NCBI GenBank assembly: GCA_030407315.1 | Contig: JALQPE010001760.1 | Location: 25,367 to 89,366, forward strand | From: Asparagopsis taxiformis | Lineage: Eukaryota; Rhodophyta; Florideophyceae; Bonnemaisoniales; Bonnemaisoniaceae | Direction of reading: 5' to 3' | DNA: 64,000 nucleotides | Shown here: one piece after another, positions 52,311-61,623 of the stretch | Layout: each line of letters begins with the position of its first letter | Numbering within the stretch: position 1 is the stretch's first letter | The notes under the pieces: model-generated | What the model saw: only the letters and a program-made list of their open reading frames with translations | Database searches by the model: none | Told to the model about the DNA's origin: nothing | Made by a program: the position numbers and the translations under genes

Positions 52311-54236
52311 ATGCCTCGTAACCCTACAGCGGGACCCTCTAGTGAGGACATAGCGCCTGCCAGCGACTTATCCGATTCGGATCTGATCGCCGAAGAAGGC
52401 GTGGTGATTAACACCCTGCAAGACCGGGCTGACCGAATCTTCAACGAACGGTTGGAAGAATTCAAGGCTGAATTCAGCACCGTCGTCGAGAAGACTGTTC
52501 AAGACCGCAGGGCGGAAATCGTAGACGCTACGGTCGAAACCGTCATGGAACTGGTCGAGCCAAAGCTGATGGCCGCCAGCCGAGAAGCCACCCAAGATCG
52601 GGACGCCGAGTTCCTAGCGGAAACCTGGAATCAGGTCAAAGCCGAATTCGCTAAACGCGTATCCCTTTTGGAAACTCGTCTGGAGGAGCTTTCGATTCAC
52701 GGCTTTAGTGCCAGTCCATTAGGACAACAGGAGTTTCCTGCTCGCCGCATCCGATCGGCTGACTTCCCTGACCCTACATCCGGTAGGGAGGAAGAAGAAG
52801 ATCCCCGATTGGATCAAGTCGCGGAAGCAACCCGACACCTGTCGGACCGTGTCGACGCCCTCGCCGAATCACTATCCCAAACAGGGAATATCTCTCGCAC
52901 GAGACAGCACACTCGTGCCACCGGATCTGCACCGGAAAATCCCTCGTGGGATGATGAAGAAGGACCTCTTGAGGAAGGCTTAGTGCCTTTGAAGGCCCGC
53001 GAACCCGCGTTCGACCTAGTGGTCTCCTATCGGTACTACCGACTCAAGAACAAGTCCCTAACGACTGATACCCCAATGGGTAAATCAAGAAGCTTGTATA
53101 AGCTAACGGAGAAGATCCGTAATTTCAACGCGTCATTCACGCCGTTCGATGGTACGGAACCCATCGATATCCTCCGGTTCCTCGCGGAATTTCAAGATGC
53201 ATGTGATTCATGCGGAGTCTCGGAGGGAGAAGCTACCAAGTTACTCAAGTATTTCCTGGAAGGAGAACCTCAACGGTTTATCGCCGCTGAGGCGCGAAAG
53301 CGCAAGCTTCTCAACCACCTGCATCAGCAGATCACTTGGCCTCAAGCCGTTAACGCCCTTCTGGCTCGCTACGCGACGGACAATGTCCTAGCGGACGCAT
53401 ATGACGCAGTAACGCGTATACGGCAAGGGCCGGATGAAGACGAAGCTGCATACGCAGACAGACTGCAGGACGCTGCACTCCTGTGTGCGAACGTCTTCTC
53501 GGAAAGAGACTTGGTCAACTACTACCTCAAGGGCCTACGCCCAGAGGTTAAACACACCGTCAAGGTGACTATAGGCCGCAGTGGCGGAGAAGATTTTCTT
53601 GCTGTCCGTAACCTTGCTAAAGGACTCGGGGACTCTCTACGAGCTTCGCTACCCGCAAAGCCGAAGGCTTACCCTACTCGGGAAATCGCGGAACGTAAAC
53701 GCAAAGCGTTGCTCGCTACCGTACCCGGAGAACCGGCTGTGATACCGCGGACCCCGCCGCCGACCTTACCTTCCCCTACCGGGAACCCAATGGGCGCGCC
53801 AATGCAGGCCCCTACCCTAACGGGAGAACATCTTAAACTCGCTGAGAGTATGATCCCCGAAGGGGCTGTTACTTGGAGATGCTCTGGCTGTCGCCAACCG
53901 GGGCACGTGTTATACACTTGTCCTTACCTACCACCCTCAGTGGGAACTTACTTCGCCTTTGCGAACTACGCTTACCAGCAAGAACCGGAGCAGGTTATGC
54001 GCCGCCAACAGCGCCAGTCCAATCGGTTCAACCGAAAAAGGGATTACCCTAAAGCCGTGCTCCAACGGTCAAACCCTCCAACACGCATGGTTGCGTTCGC
54101 CGATGACGAAAATCATCCCAAATTGGGTCCTCTGAGGCGAGACGTTTTAGAACGTAACGGATCTTCCGTAACGGCTCAAGACGTTGCCGACGCCTTGGAA
54201 ACCTCCGACGACTCCGACACGTCGTCGGAAAACTAA
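52311..54236 (+). CDS. gag: Gag polyprotein (641 aa)
   Basis: This is the structural protein of the retrotransposon particle, which packages the RNA. Residues 1-130 are highly charged and predicted coiled coil. A retrotransposon Gag core runs from about residue 270 to 430, with FTPFDGTEPIDILRFLAEFQ, a KLLKYFLEGEP segment, and ADRLQDAALLCANVFSERD before VNYYLKGLRPEV. One CCHC zinc knuckle follows at Cys524-Cys527-His532-Cys537 (CSGCRQPGHVLYTC). The C-terminus is basic and then acidic. The ATG is the first after the LTR, about 77 bp downstream. Its stop codon overlaps the next start (TAATG). The frame is undamaged. Confidence 0.9.
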   Translation: MPRNPTAGPSSEDIAPASDLSDSDLIAEEGVVINTLQDRADRIFNERLEEFKAEFSTVVEKTVQDRRAEIVDATVETVMELVEPKLMAASREATQDRDAEFLAETWNQVKAEFAKRVSLLETRLEELSIHGFSASPLGQQEFPARRIRSADFPDPTSGREEEEDPRLDQVAEATRHLSDRVDALAESLSQTGNISRTRQHTRATGSAPENPSWDDEEGPLEEGLVPLKAREPAFDLVVSYRYYRLKNKSLTTDTPMGKSRSLYKLTEKIRNFNASFTPFDGTEPIDILRFLAEFQDACDSCGVSEGEATKLLKYFLEGEPQRFIAAEARKRKLLNHLHQQITWPQAVNALLARYATDNVLADAYDAVTRIRQGPDEDEAAYADRLQDAALLCANVFSERDLVNYYLKGLRPEVKHTVKVTIGRSGGEDFLAVRNLAKGLGDSLRASLPAKPKAYPTREIAERKRKALLATVPGEPAVIPRTPPPTLPSPTGNPMGAPMQAPTLTGEHLKLAESMIPEGAVTWRCSGCRQPGHVLYTCPYLPPSVGTYFAFANYAYQQEPEQVMRRQQRQSNRFNRKRDYPKAVLQRSNPPTRMVAFADDENHPKLGPLRRDVLERNGSSVTAQDVADALETSDDSDTSSEN

Positions 54237-54238
54237 TG
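54234..54238 (+). promoter_or_regulatory. TAATG stop/start overlap, gag to small ORF
   Basis: The TAA of gag and the ATG of the next ORF share one base. Such UAAUG junctions are known from retroelements and some viruses that translate the second frame by termination-reinitiation. Confidence 0.55.
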
Positions 54239-54448
54239 ACGGGGAGTGAGGTGTCGCACTCCCGTCAGGAGGTGGAGCGATTACGCTACTCGGTGGACAT
54301 CTCACCACAACCACCTCCGCAGGAAAAGGCTGCAACTCCCTCTAGGGACCAAAGTCTTTCCCAGACACCAACCCTTCGGGTTCCCCCACAGGGACTCGAA
54401 CCTCAAGGCCGAAAGCCTCATGCCTGCTTAAGGCCGCCCATTACGTAG
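54236..54448 (+). CDS. small ORF between gag and pol (70 aa)
   Basis: A short frame starting inside the gag stop and ending in tandem TAG-TAA, the second of which overlaps the pol start. It is hydrophilic, Pro/Gln/Arg-rich and has no recognised domain. It may be a real accessory peptide or just the spacer that carries ribosomes from gag to pol. Being bracketed by two TAATG overlaps argues that its frame matters. Confidence 0.5.
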   Translation: MTGSEVSHSRQEVERLRYSVDISPQPPPQEKAATPSRDQSLSQTPTLRVPPQGLEPQGRKPHACLRPPIT

Positions 54449-54453
54449 TAATG
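54446..54453 (+). promoter_or_regulatory. tagTAATG stop/start overlap, small ORF to pol
   Basis: Two stops in the small ORF phase are followed by an ATG of pol that shares one base with the second stop, repeating the gag junction. Confidence 0.55.
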
Positions 54454-56823
54454 GGTTCCATCGGACTCGATCCGTCAATTCTCACGCCTATGCGTATGGT
54501 GATGGACACCGGGTCCGGACCATCGGTCATCCATGAAAGGAGCTTACCCCAAAATTGGGAACAATTCCAAGTCCCTACGGGGAAAGTTCCGCAACTGGCC
54601 GATGCTAACGGCAATCCTCTTCGGATAAAAGGCAAGATAATACTGTCCTTACAGTTAGGCCACAAGTCCTTTGAGGAAGAATTCTTCGTCGCGCCTAAGT
54701 TGGCCGTACCCCTCATCTTGGGAACTGGGGCAATGAATACCCACGTAGACGCAATTAGGTGCCGGGCCCAACGAATTGATATTCACGACGGCGGGTCGAT
54801 AGCTATCCTAGTGATGTCGCCTACGCGTAAAACATCCCCCACCCTTTCGTGCTACGTGGATGCCTCGCGACCCTCTAATGGGATTAACTTAGACCGCCAG
54901 CCTCATGGCATTCGATTGTCACAAAGTGTGAATGTTCCTCCGCGGAGTCAAGTAACAACTACTGTTGTATGCGCCGGTGGCGGCTTGAGTATACTCTCTC
55001 CGAGAGATCGGATCCTTCACCGACATCGTGTCTCTATCCCGAATGGGGTTGCGGAAGTCATCCCGCGACAGGAATTCCTGACTATATTAACTAACTTCGG
55101 TACATCCGACAAGTACCTCCCTAAAGGGACCATTATAGGCTATGCCCTCCGGGCACCCGAACGGCCAATGCGCCCCATGGCTCTCAGCCGTTCTACCCCT
55201 TCCTCCCAAGAGGCCTCCACTATGGTGACTACTCTCCATCAGGAGCAAAAGGCCGAGGCCACCCAACCACCAAGCTGGAAGCAAGAAGTCTCTCTGGACC
55301 ACCTTGGTCAAATCCCGTTGAGGGAACGCATCCTTAGCATGCTATCTCGACACGAGTCTATGTGGGATGGATCCCTAGGGGACATCCGCGCTACGGAACA
55401 CCGAATCGACATAGTCGAAGGGAGCAAGCCTAGACGGCAACAACCCTACCGGATGGGACCCGCTCGTCGAGAGATTGCCCGTAAGGAAATAACCAGCATG
55501 CTGGAAAAGGGAGTGATCGAACCGTCGACCTCCGAATGGGCTAGCCCAGTGGTTCTTGTCCCGAAGAAGGATGGTAAATTACGCTTTTGCGTCGACTATA
55601 GGGGTCTTAACGACATCACTGTCAATGATGTGTACCCCCTTCCACGAATGGATGATTGCATTGACTCCCTCGGAGATGCTCAAGTATTCACCACATTGGA
55701 TTGTAATTCTGGCTATTGGCAGATCCCTGTTGCACAGGACGACCGTGACAAAACGGCATTCACCTCCCACTTGGGGACATATCGCTTTAAGCGTTTGCCT
55801 TTTGGCTTAAAGAATGCTCCGGCAACGTTTCAGCGTGCCATCGACATTATTCTTAGCAGCGTTCGCTGGCAGACCTGTCTGATTTACTTAGACGATGTGA
55901 TCGTATTCTCTCGGGACGAGGCCGAACATCTCCACCATGTGGACCAAGTACTCTCCCTCCTACGGGAAGCAGGTGTCACCCTGAAGTTGACAAAGTGTCA
56001 TTTCTTCGAAAAGAAGGTTGATTACCTGGGACATGTCGTGATGCCAGGAAAGCTAGCTGTTGCACAGAACGCCACTTCGGCTATCGCTGACGCGATCTTC
56101 CCGCAAACGCCTACGCAAATGCGATCCTTCCTCGGAAGCTGTGGCGTCTTTCGACGATTCATCAAAGGGTATGCCGCAATTGCGCACCCCTTGAACGAAA
56201 TGCTGACCAAAGACAGCCTCCCTAAATTCGGGAAAGAACCTCCTACCGAGGACCAACGCCGCGCGTTCAACGCTCTCAAAGAGGTCATGACCAAGCCGCC
56301 GATACTGGCTCTACCCAAGTTGGGTCAACCCTACACCGTAGACACGGACGCTTCCGCATACCAAATAGGATGCGCTCTGCTTCAGCAGCAAGGGGAAGAG
56401 AACGATCTCAAGCCAATTGGCTATTGGTCGCGGACCTTGACTAAACCTGAAAGAGGTTACTCCCCTACGGAGCGTGAATGTCTAGCCGTCGTATGGGCTG
56501 TCACTATCCTACGTCCATACTTGGAGCAAACAAAGTTTGTAGTCCGGACGGACCATAACGCGCTGCGTTGGCTCATGAATATCAACGACCCTTCAGGGAG
56601 ACTATGCCGTTGGCGCCTCCGACTTGCGGAATTTGACTATCAAATAGTCTACCGACCCGGCCGGGTTCACCAACTACCAGACGCCCTTTCGCGTGTTGAA
56701 ACTAACGGCGAGACGCCCGTCACTATTGACGATGAAATACCAACTCTGTTGGCCACGCACGCACCGCAAGGTGAAACATCCTTGGATGATGACACTGATG
56801 TTGGTTCTACGACCTTTCTCTAG
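54451..56823 (+). CDS. pol: Pol part 1: protease, reverse transcriptase, RNase H
   Basis: The frame carries a retropepsin-like protease with the active site Asp19-Thr-Gly-Ser near the N-terminus and the matching LILGTGAM strand later. Reverse transcriptase follows, with FCVDYRGLND, TTLDCNSGYWQIPV, FKRLPFGLKNAPATFQR and the catalytic YLDD at residues 479-482. RNase H then follows (VDTDAS near residue 630, TERECLAV, RTDHNALRWL, LPDALSR). Its order and motifs are those of Ty3-type elements. The frame ends at 56823 after a phase change; the integrase lies in the next phase and overlaps from about 56799. The shift fits one lost base near 56805-56815. Everything up to there is intact. Confidence 0.93.
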   Translation: MGSIGLDPSILTPMRMVMDTGSGPSVIHERSLPQNWEQFQVPTGKVPQLADANGNPLRIKGKIILSLQLGHKSFEEEFFVAPKLAVPLILGTGAMNTHVDAIRCRAQRIDIHDGGSIAILVMSPTRKTSPTLSCYVDASRPSNGINLDRQPHGIRLSQSVNVPPRSQVTTTVVCAGGGLSILSPRDRILHRHRVSIPNGVAEVIPRQEFLTILTNFGTSDKYLPKGTIIGYALRAPERPMRPMALSRSTPSSQEASTMVTTLHQEQKAEATQPPSWKQEVSLDHLGQIPLRERILSMLSRHESMWDGSLGDIRATEHRIDIVEGSKPRRQQPYRMGPARREIARKEITSMLEKGVIEPSTSEWASPVVLVPKKDGKLRFCVDYRGLNDITVNDVYPLPRMDDCIDSLGDAQVFTTLDCNSGYWQIPVAQDDRDKTAFTSHLGTYRFKRLPFGLKNAPATFQRAIDIILSSVRWQTCLIYLDDVIVFSRDEAEHLHHVDQVLSLLREAGVTLKLTKCHFFEKKVDYLGHVVMPGKLAVAQNATSAIADAIFPQTPTQMRSFLGSCGVFRRFIKGYAAIAHPLNEMLTKDSLPKFGKEPPTEDQRRAFNALKEVMTKPPILALPKLGQPYTVDTDASAYQIGCALLQQQGEENDLKPIGYWSRTLTKPERGYSPTERECLAVVWAVTILRPYLEQTKFVVRTDHNALRWLMNINDPSGRLCRWRLRLAEFDYQIVYRPGRVHQLPDALSRVETNGETPVTIDDEIPTLLATHAPQGETSLDDDTDVGSTTFL

Positions 56824-58787
56824 CAAGAGACCACGCCGAGGAGGCGCCTAATCGCAACGGTACCCCCGTCTTAACAACCCATCCGCAAACGGAAAACTAC
56901 TGCCCGATAACTCTCCAAGAGTGGCTCGAAGAGCAACGAACAGACGACTTCTGTCAACAGGCCCTGGCCTCGCAGAAGTCTGACTCTCTCTTCTTCGAAG
57001 ATGAAGACGGTGTCCTTTGTAGGAAGTCCAAATTGGACGGGTCATCCCAGATTGTGGTACCCAAAGCCTTACGGCAACGTCTATTGACGATGTGCCACCA
57101 CGGCATATTGGCAGGACATCCTGGTCAGAATCGCATGTACGACACGATGCGCCTATCTTACTACTGGCCTGCAATGGCTGCGGACATAACCGGAACGGTT
57201 GAACGCTGTTCAGCGTGCGCGAGAAACCGATTACGGTTGCGCAAACATGCGAGTACCCTCCAGCTGTTCCCAGCTACCACACCATTGGATGACGTTGCAA
57301 TTGACCTCCTCGGTCCTCTACCTCGTACCAAGAAAGGTAACGTGCACCTACTGGTGATTTCGTGTCGCTTTACCAAGCTCACCCAAGTGGTGCCCCTGCG
57401 AAGCATTACGGCTTACCATGTGGCAGTAGCCTTTTGTACACATTGGGTGTTTAAGTATGGTCCTCCACGGACATTACTATCCGATAACGGTCCGCAATTT
57501 GCGTCGAAGTTCTTCCAGGCTGTCTGCCTCCAGTTAGGAACGAAGAACGTCTTCACGACGGCATACCATCCCCAGACAAATGGGCAAGTCGAACGGTATA
57601 ACCGTACTCTATTGAGCATGCTACGTAATTACGTCAATGATAACCAGGACGACTGGGATGTCTACGCATCAGCGTTAACCTATGCGTACAACACGCACGT
57701 GCATCGCACAACGGGAACTACACCCTTCGACCTCATCCTAAGCCGACCTCCACCGCCATATGCGACACACCATTCGGTGAAAAGGAGGGCAACGCCAGAC
57801 GCGTTCACGAAGCAAGACTTCTTACGCCGTATTACGGATACCATTGATATGGCAGGTAAACGCCTTCACAGCGCGCAAGCACGCTACAAGCGTAACTTCG
57901 ACCGGTCAATCCGGAAGTCTAAACGACTCATCACTACCGATGATTACGTTTATCTGGATAATCCAGAAGTCCGTGAACGGAACAAGCTAACTCCAATAGC
58001 TCAAGGTCCCTATAGGGTTATCCGTGCCGGACGGCGAACGGTTTACATCGACCGCGATGGTATCACCGAAAAGGTTAGTCTCGATAGAGTTGCACTCGCT
58101 CCGCGACCAACCGAGGAACCAACCTTGCCACCTAGGCCACAGTCCGTTAACGCACAAGCGTCACCATCAGGTGCAGACGCCCTCGCGCCGAATACACAAC
58201 CACGCCAGCCGCCGGGCGACGGCCAACAATACGCGCCAAACAAATCACCTTCACCAACTCCTAATCAGGAATACCCCTTCAGGGATCAACCATCGTCTCC
58301 ACGACAACCTACAATTAGGATAACACCTGAAGGTAGTGGTTTGGGACAAACCACCCTTCAGGAGGGGGCCCCCGACGCTGTGCGCGTAAGCAAAAATTTC
58401 GCAACACCCTCTCGGGATGAACCTTGTAGTCTTTCACCTTTCGGTAACTCACCCACAATTGGGAACGACGCACACGACCCAAGTCGTTCACCCACACAGC
58501 CGGTAACTACCAACCGCAATCGCACACAATTGCGAAGAAGTCAACAAAGACGCCACGACAACTCTGCCAATGCAGACCAAGACCAATACGTCAACCCTGA
58601 CAGGGCTCTCCCGTCGCACAAGCGAGCAACTCGCCGAAGTATGGCAGGCACCGACGCCACAGACTCAGCCCCAAGGCATTTGACCAACGCAAACGCGACC
58701 AGGCGACGCTCAATCAAAGCACGCGTACAACGCCGACTTCCCCTCAACGGGACGCGAACCCTCCATCGGGAGCCGAACTTCGCATAG
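56799..58787 (+). CDS. pol: Pol part 2: integrase
   Basis: Integrase catalyses insertion of the cDNA into the genome. This phase has no ATG at its start and is the continuation of pol after a one-base shift. It holds the HHCC zinc domain (HHGILAGH, then CSAC), the catalytic core with Asp at 57303-57305 (IDLLGPLP), Asp at 57483-57485 (SDNGPQF) and Glu at 57591-57593 (QVERYNR), that is a D,D-35-E spacing. The C-terminal integrase part with a YVYLDNPEVRER and GPYRVIRAGRRTVYI fold follows. A long Pro/Gln/Thr-rich tail (from about 58090) leads to the chromodomain in the next phase. All catalytic residues are present. Confidence 0.92.
   Translation, partial: CWFYDLSLARDHAEEAPNRNGTPVLTTHPQTENYCPITLQEWLEEQRTDDFCQQALASQKSDSLFFEDEDGVLCRKSKLDGSSQIVVPKALRQRLLTMCHHGILAGHPGQNRMYDTMRLSYYWPAMAADITGTVERCSACARNRLRLRKHASTLQLFPATTPLDDVAIDLLGPLPRTKKGNVHLLVISCRFTKLTQVVPLRSITAYHVAVAFCTHWVFKYGPPRTLLSDNGPQFASKFFQAVCLQLGTKNVFTTAYHPQTNGQVERYNRTLLSMLRNYVNDNQDDWDVYASALTYAYNTHVHRTTGTTPFDLILSRPPPPYATHHSVKRRATPDAFTKQDFLRRITDTIDMAGKRLHSAQARYKRNFDRSIRKSKRLITTDDYVYLDNPEVRERNKLTPIAQGPYRVIRAGRRTVYIDRDGITEKVSLDRVALAPRPTEEPTLPPRPQSVNAQASPSGADALAPNTQPRQPPGDGQQYAPNKSPSPTPNQEYPFRDQPSSPRQPTIRITPEGSGLGQTTLQEGAPDAVRVSKNFATPSRDEPCSLSPFGNSPTIGNDAHDPSRSPTQPVTTNRNRTQLRRSQQRRHDNSANADQDQYVNPDRALPSHKRATRRSMAGTDATDSAPRHLTNANATRRRSIKARVQRRLPLNGTRTLHREPNFA
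58358..58370 (+). promoter_or_regulatory. internal copy of the polypurine-tract sequence
   Basis: The 13-mer tcaggagggggcc is identical to 63307-63319, which contains the 3' polypurine tract. It may act as a central second primer site, or be chance. Confidence 0.3.
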
Positions 58788-59247
58788 CGAACCAAGCAAG
58801 TCAAGCACCCGCCCATTTGGCAAAACCCAAACCGGGTCGACACACTCGCTCAAGTGCGAAGAAGATAGCCACGGCAAACCCCGTAAGGTCTTGGAAGCCA
58901 CCCCCAATGGGGAACAAGAGAAAGCGCCACAGGGCACGCAGCCGAACTCGGAACGAGTAGCTCTCCCTGAAGGGACGAAGGAAACCCCAGAGGGAAGTAG
59001 CGACGCCGAACGCGCAACCTCAGAGGAGGAATATCCCATCGATGATCTCCTAGATTACGTCACTGACGACGACGGGGAACAATGGTTCCTGGTGAAGTGG
59101 TATGGCTACCGAAAGCCGACATGGACGCAACGCGCGAACGTCCCCCCTGAATGGGCATCAAGGTACTTCCGTCGAAGACAACACCGCGAAGGTGACCGGC
59201 AACCACGCCGAGCGCGCACGCGCAAACCCAAGAGAGGGAAGAAGTAG
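58741..59247 (+). CDS. pol: Pol part 3: chromodomain
   Basis: In the phase of the RT frame, open from at least 58741, an acidic linker leads to a chromodomain: EYPIDDLLDYVTDDDGEQWF, then LVKWYGYRKPTWTQRANVPP and a helix, followed by a basic tail. In chromoviruses this domain sits at the integrase C-terminus and steers integration to modified histones. Here it is separated from the integrase frame (stop at 58785) by a phase change opposite to the first one, so the two pol shifts cancel. The aromatic cage is partly visible (Trp and Tyr in VKWYGY) but the N-terminal aromatic position is uncertain. Confidence 0.82.
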   Translation, partial: PSTGREPSIGSRTSHSEPSKSSTRPFGKTQTGSTHSLKCEEDSHGKPRKVLEATPNGEQEKAPQGTQPNSERVALPEGTKETPEGSSDAERATSEEEYPIDDLLDYVTDDDGEQWFLVKWYGYRKPTWTQRANVPPEWASRYFRRRQHREGDRQPRRARTRKPKRGKK

Positions 59248-59553
59248 AATAACCCCACAGGGATAAGAACCTAACAAGGTACCCACTGGGTGGAGCTACC
59301 AAACCTCGGAGGGTCAAGCCAAAAAGGGCGCACTTTATCACCGCCAACCGGAGCCACTGTGGAAATTTAGATTTCAGGAAATGAAAAAATTGACCAAAAA
59401 GGGTTTCAACAAACAAATCCGCACGTCAGCGTGATGATGCATCTTTAATGTACCTCAGAGGTGCCTCAGGACTACCTGATGAACAATGGCGCAACGCAAA
59501 AGCGTGTTCAAACTACCGTTAGAGGTTATTCTCCCAAAGGCAATTGCCAGTCC
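59248..59553. other. spacer between pol and the antisense ORF
   Basis: About 300 bp between two converging stop codons. A terminator or poly(A) region for both transcripts would be expected here, but no clear AATAAA is seen. Confidence 0.4.
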
Positions 59554-61623
59554 TTAGCGACGATAATGGCTAGAAGGCCGAGGCCGATGAGAGGCAGACG
59601 GTGCCGTAGGGGCAGGAGCGCGTACATTCGTCGAAGGACGAGGATGGCGGGGTGCAACCCTTGTGAAGGTAGGATTACGACGCAAACCGCGTTGCGGAAC
59701 TGCACTAGAACCCCGACGACGGGCAGGCACAGGGCCATGCGAAGACGCAACCGCAGAGGCGGATAACCCAACTGCTGGGATGGACGCGGGAGGCGGAGAA
59801 ACATCTGGCGACTCAGGCGACCCTAACCGGGCATCAAGACGCGCAAGTAAAGGATTACTAGCATCCGCAGCACCCACGGGGGAATGAAGACGAGTACGCA
59901 CGTTGCGTTCGGGAAGACCCTCATCGGGAGACCTAGCGCGACGACGCGAGTAACCAGGCTGAACGGCCTCCTCGCCACCCTCTTCGGGGATAACTGCTTG
60001 CTGCAGTAGACGCCTGGCGTCCTCCAACTCACCTTCTAATTCCCCAACCCGGGTTCGCAATTCTGCTGCCTCCAGGCGTGCGGCCTCAACCTCCCTATCC
60101 GCTGTGCGGCGACGCTCTCGGGCGATGTTACGCTGTTCGCGTCCTTGCTTACAGCGAGCAGCTAACGTGATGCACGACAATGCGAGTCCATCCAACGCGG
60201 ATCTTACGATGTAACGCCCATTGGCAGAGGCAAAAATGGAAGCCACCGTACCATCCCCGAGATCATCGGCCAACCGCCGCACATGCGGAATCGATAGCAA
60301 TTCGCGACTCGACAATTCCCCACGTAGGATATCAACAGCAGGAGGCTGACGCGTGACTACATCATCACCGTTCACGGATGGCTCAGAGCCTTGGTCGGAT
60401 GTCAGAAGCGCCTCCATGGCGGGACCCACTTGGGATGAAGGGGCAGCTGTAGGCTGAGGGGTTGGCGCGGTAGGCGCGACGGTCATAGGGACCTGACTTT
60501 CGTACAAGTCATCGGCACCACTGGGTGGTAAGGAAGCAACAGGAGCGAAGCTCCGCCCTGCGTAAGGCGAACGCCCAGCTGGGCCTCCCGCCTCGGCGGC
60601 CGTCCACCACGGACGCGGCACAAATGCCTCGCCAACAGGCTGATATTTGTAAGAGTCGGGGTGACCGTCGGAATACCTGTCAGGCTCCACGCCGTAATAC
60701 CCATCTTCGGTGAACTCACCATCTCTGCGATAAGGCGGCAGCTCTGCGACTGTACCATCTCGATGGTTTAACACGTTAATACGTAACGCCCTCACCGGCA
60801 AGTCAACAGTCCTGTAGATAACCACCTTCTCCGGTGCCACTCCCGTGATGTTGGTACTGACCAATTCCTGCGGATAATCATCACCCCCAAGGGCCACCTT
60901 CAGCAACCGACGCACTACCGAACCAGGTAACTCCCGACTATAGGGGACCACGTCCGACACCGGAACCTTCGGGATATCGTACCAAGTACTGCTCACCCTA
61001 TTGAGGAGTTCCTCCGCCATCACCGGCACAAAGCCCCGCGTCTCGGCGGTACGAGCCAACTCGATCCCTATAAGGATATCCCTCTCCAACTCGAGGTACG
61101 ATCGGAACCTGTCCATTCGCCATTCGGGCGCGTCGCGAAGAGCGGAATTGTGGAAATACACCAGCGACGGAGGGTCGGCAACGGGCAAACACATCGGTGG
61201 AGATGACTTGCCTTCCCAAGTGGGATCATCCCATAGCGGGTCCAAAGCTTCCCTAGCTACCTTCATGGGTCTAGTGGCCGGCTCAGCAGAGCTACCATGA
61301 CGGTGCGCGAACACGCGATAATCATTCGCCGTCACCTGACGCCCCATCCTTCGGGAAGTAACCCTAGCGTGCAAACGCATATGATGCTCGTAGCTACCCG
61401 TATCGGGACGTGGAGGGTACGCAAACCAGCGTGACCGAACCATCGGTAGATCCGCTACGGAGCCTTGGTACGATCCCTCTTGGAACAAGCGACGATTCAT
61501 ACGTTCGACGTAAAGCGCATCTCCGGGATGGAGCAGGAAAGTCCTGTCGCTGCATAGCGTATGGGGGACACGGAAGTGACGCATAGGGCGACTCGAAGGG
61601 AGACGGGCGTAAGCCGACAACAT
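59554..61623 (-). CDS. antisense ORF of the retrotransposon, long intact part (689 codons)
   Basis: A 2.07-kb frame runs opposite to gag-pol inside the element. The N-terminal 330 codons look like a folded protein (for example YLELERDILIGIELARTAET, EELLNRVSSTWYDIPKVPVSD and VIYRTVDLPVRALRINVLNH). A Pro/Ser/Thr-rich linker follows, then a folded segment (LLSIPHVRRLADDLGDG), a charged coiled coil with heptads (RREQRNIARERRRTADREVE type, ending RVGELEGELEDARRLLQ), and a basic Arg/Pro-rich tail. No known domain is recognised. Gag-like behaviour (a folded core plus coiled coil plus basic tail) is possible. Intact length and protein-like composition make chance unlikely. The true start probably lies further upstream at 62820. 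Confidence 0.6.
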   Translation of the reverse strand: MLSAYARLPSSRPMRHFRVPHTLCSDRTFLLHPGDALYVERMNRRLFQEGSYQGSVADLPMVRSRWFAYPPRPDTGSYEHHMRLHARVTSRRMGRQVTANDYRVFAHRHGSSAEPATRPMKVAREALDPLWDDPTWEGKSSPPMCLPVADPPSLVYFHNSALRDAPEWRMDRFRSYLELERDILIGIELARTAETRGFVPVMAEELLNRVSSTWYDIPKVPVSDVVPYSRELPGSVVRRLLKVALGGDDYPQELVSTNITGVAPEKVVIYRTVDLPVRALRINVLNHRDGTVAELPPYRRDGEFTEDGYYGVEPDRYSDGHPDSYKYQPVGEAFVPRPWWTAAEAGGPAGRSPYAGRSFAPVASLPPSGADDLYESQVPMTVAPTAPTPQPTAAPSSQVGPAMEALLTSDQGSEPSVNGDDVVTRQPPAVDILRGELSSRELLSIPHVRRLADDLGDGTVASIFASANGRYIVRSALDGLALSCITLAARCKQGREQRNIARERRRTADREVEAARLEAAELRTRVGELEGELEDARRLLQQAVIPEEGGEEAVQPGYSRRRARSPDEGLPERNVRTRLHSPVGAADASNPLLARLDARLGSPESPDVSPPPASIPAVGLSASAVASSHGPVPARRRGSSAVPQRGLRRNPTFTRVAPRHPRPSTNVRAPAPTAPSASHRPRPSSHYRR

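Noticed and set aside
56868..57032. TTG at 57033 as an integrase start
   Set aside because: The phase is open upstream to about 56799, overlapping the RNase H frame, so integrase is a continuation of pol.
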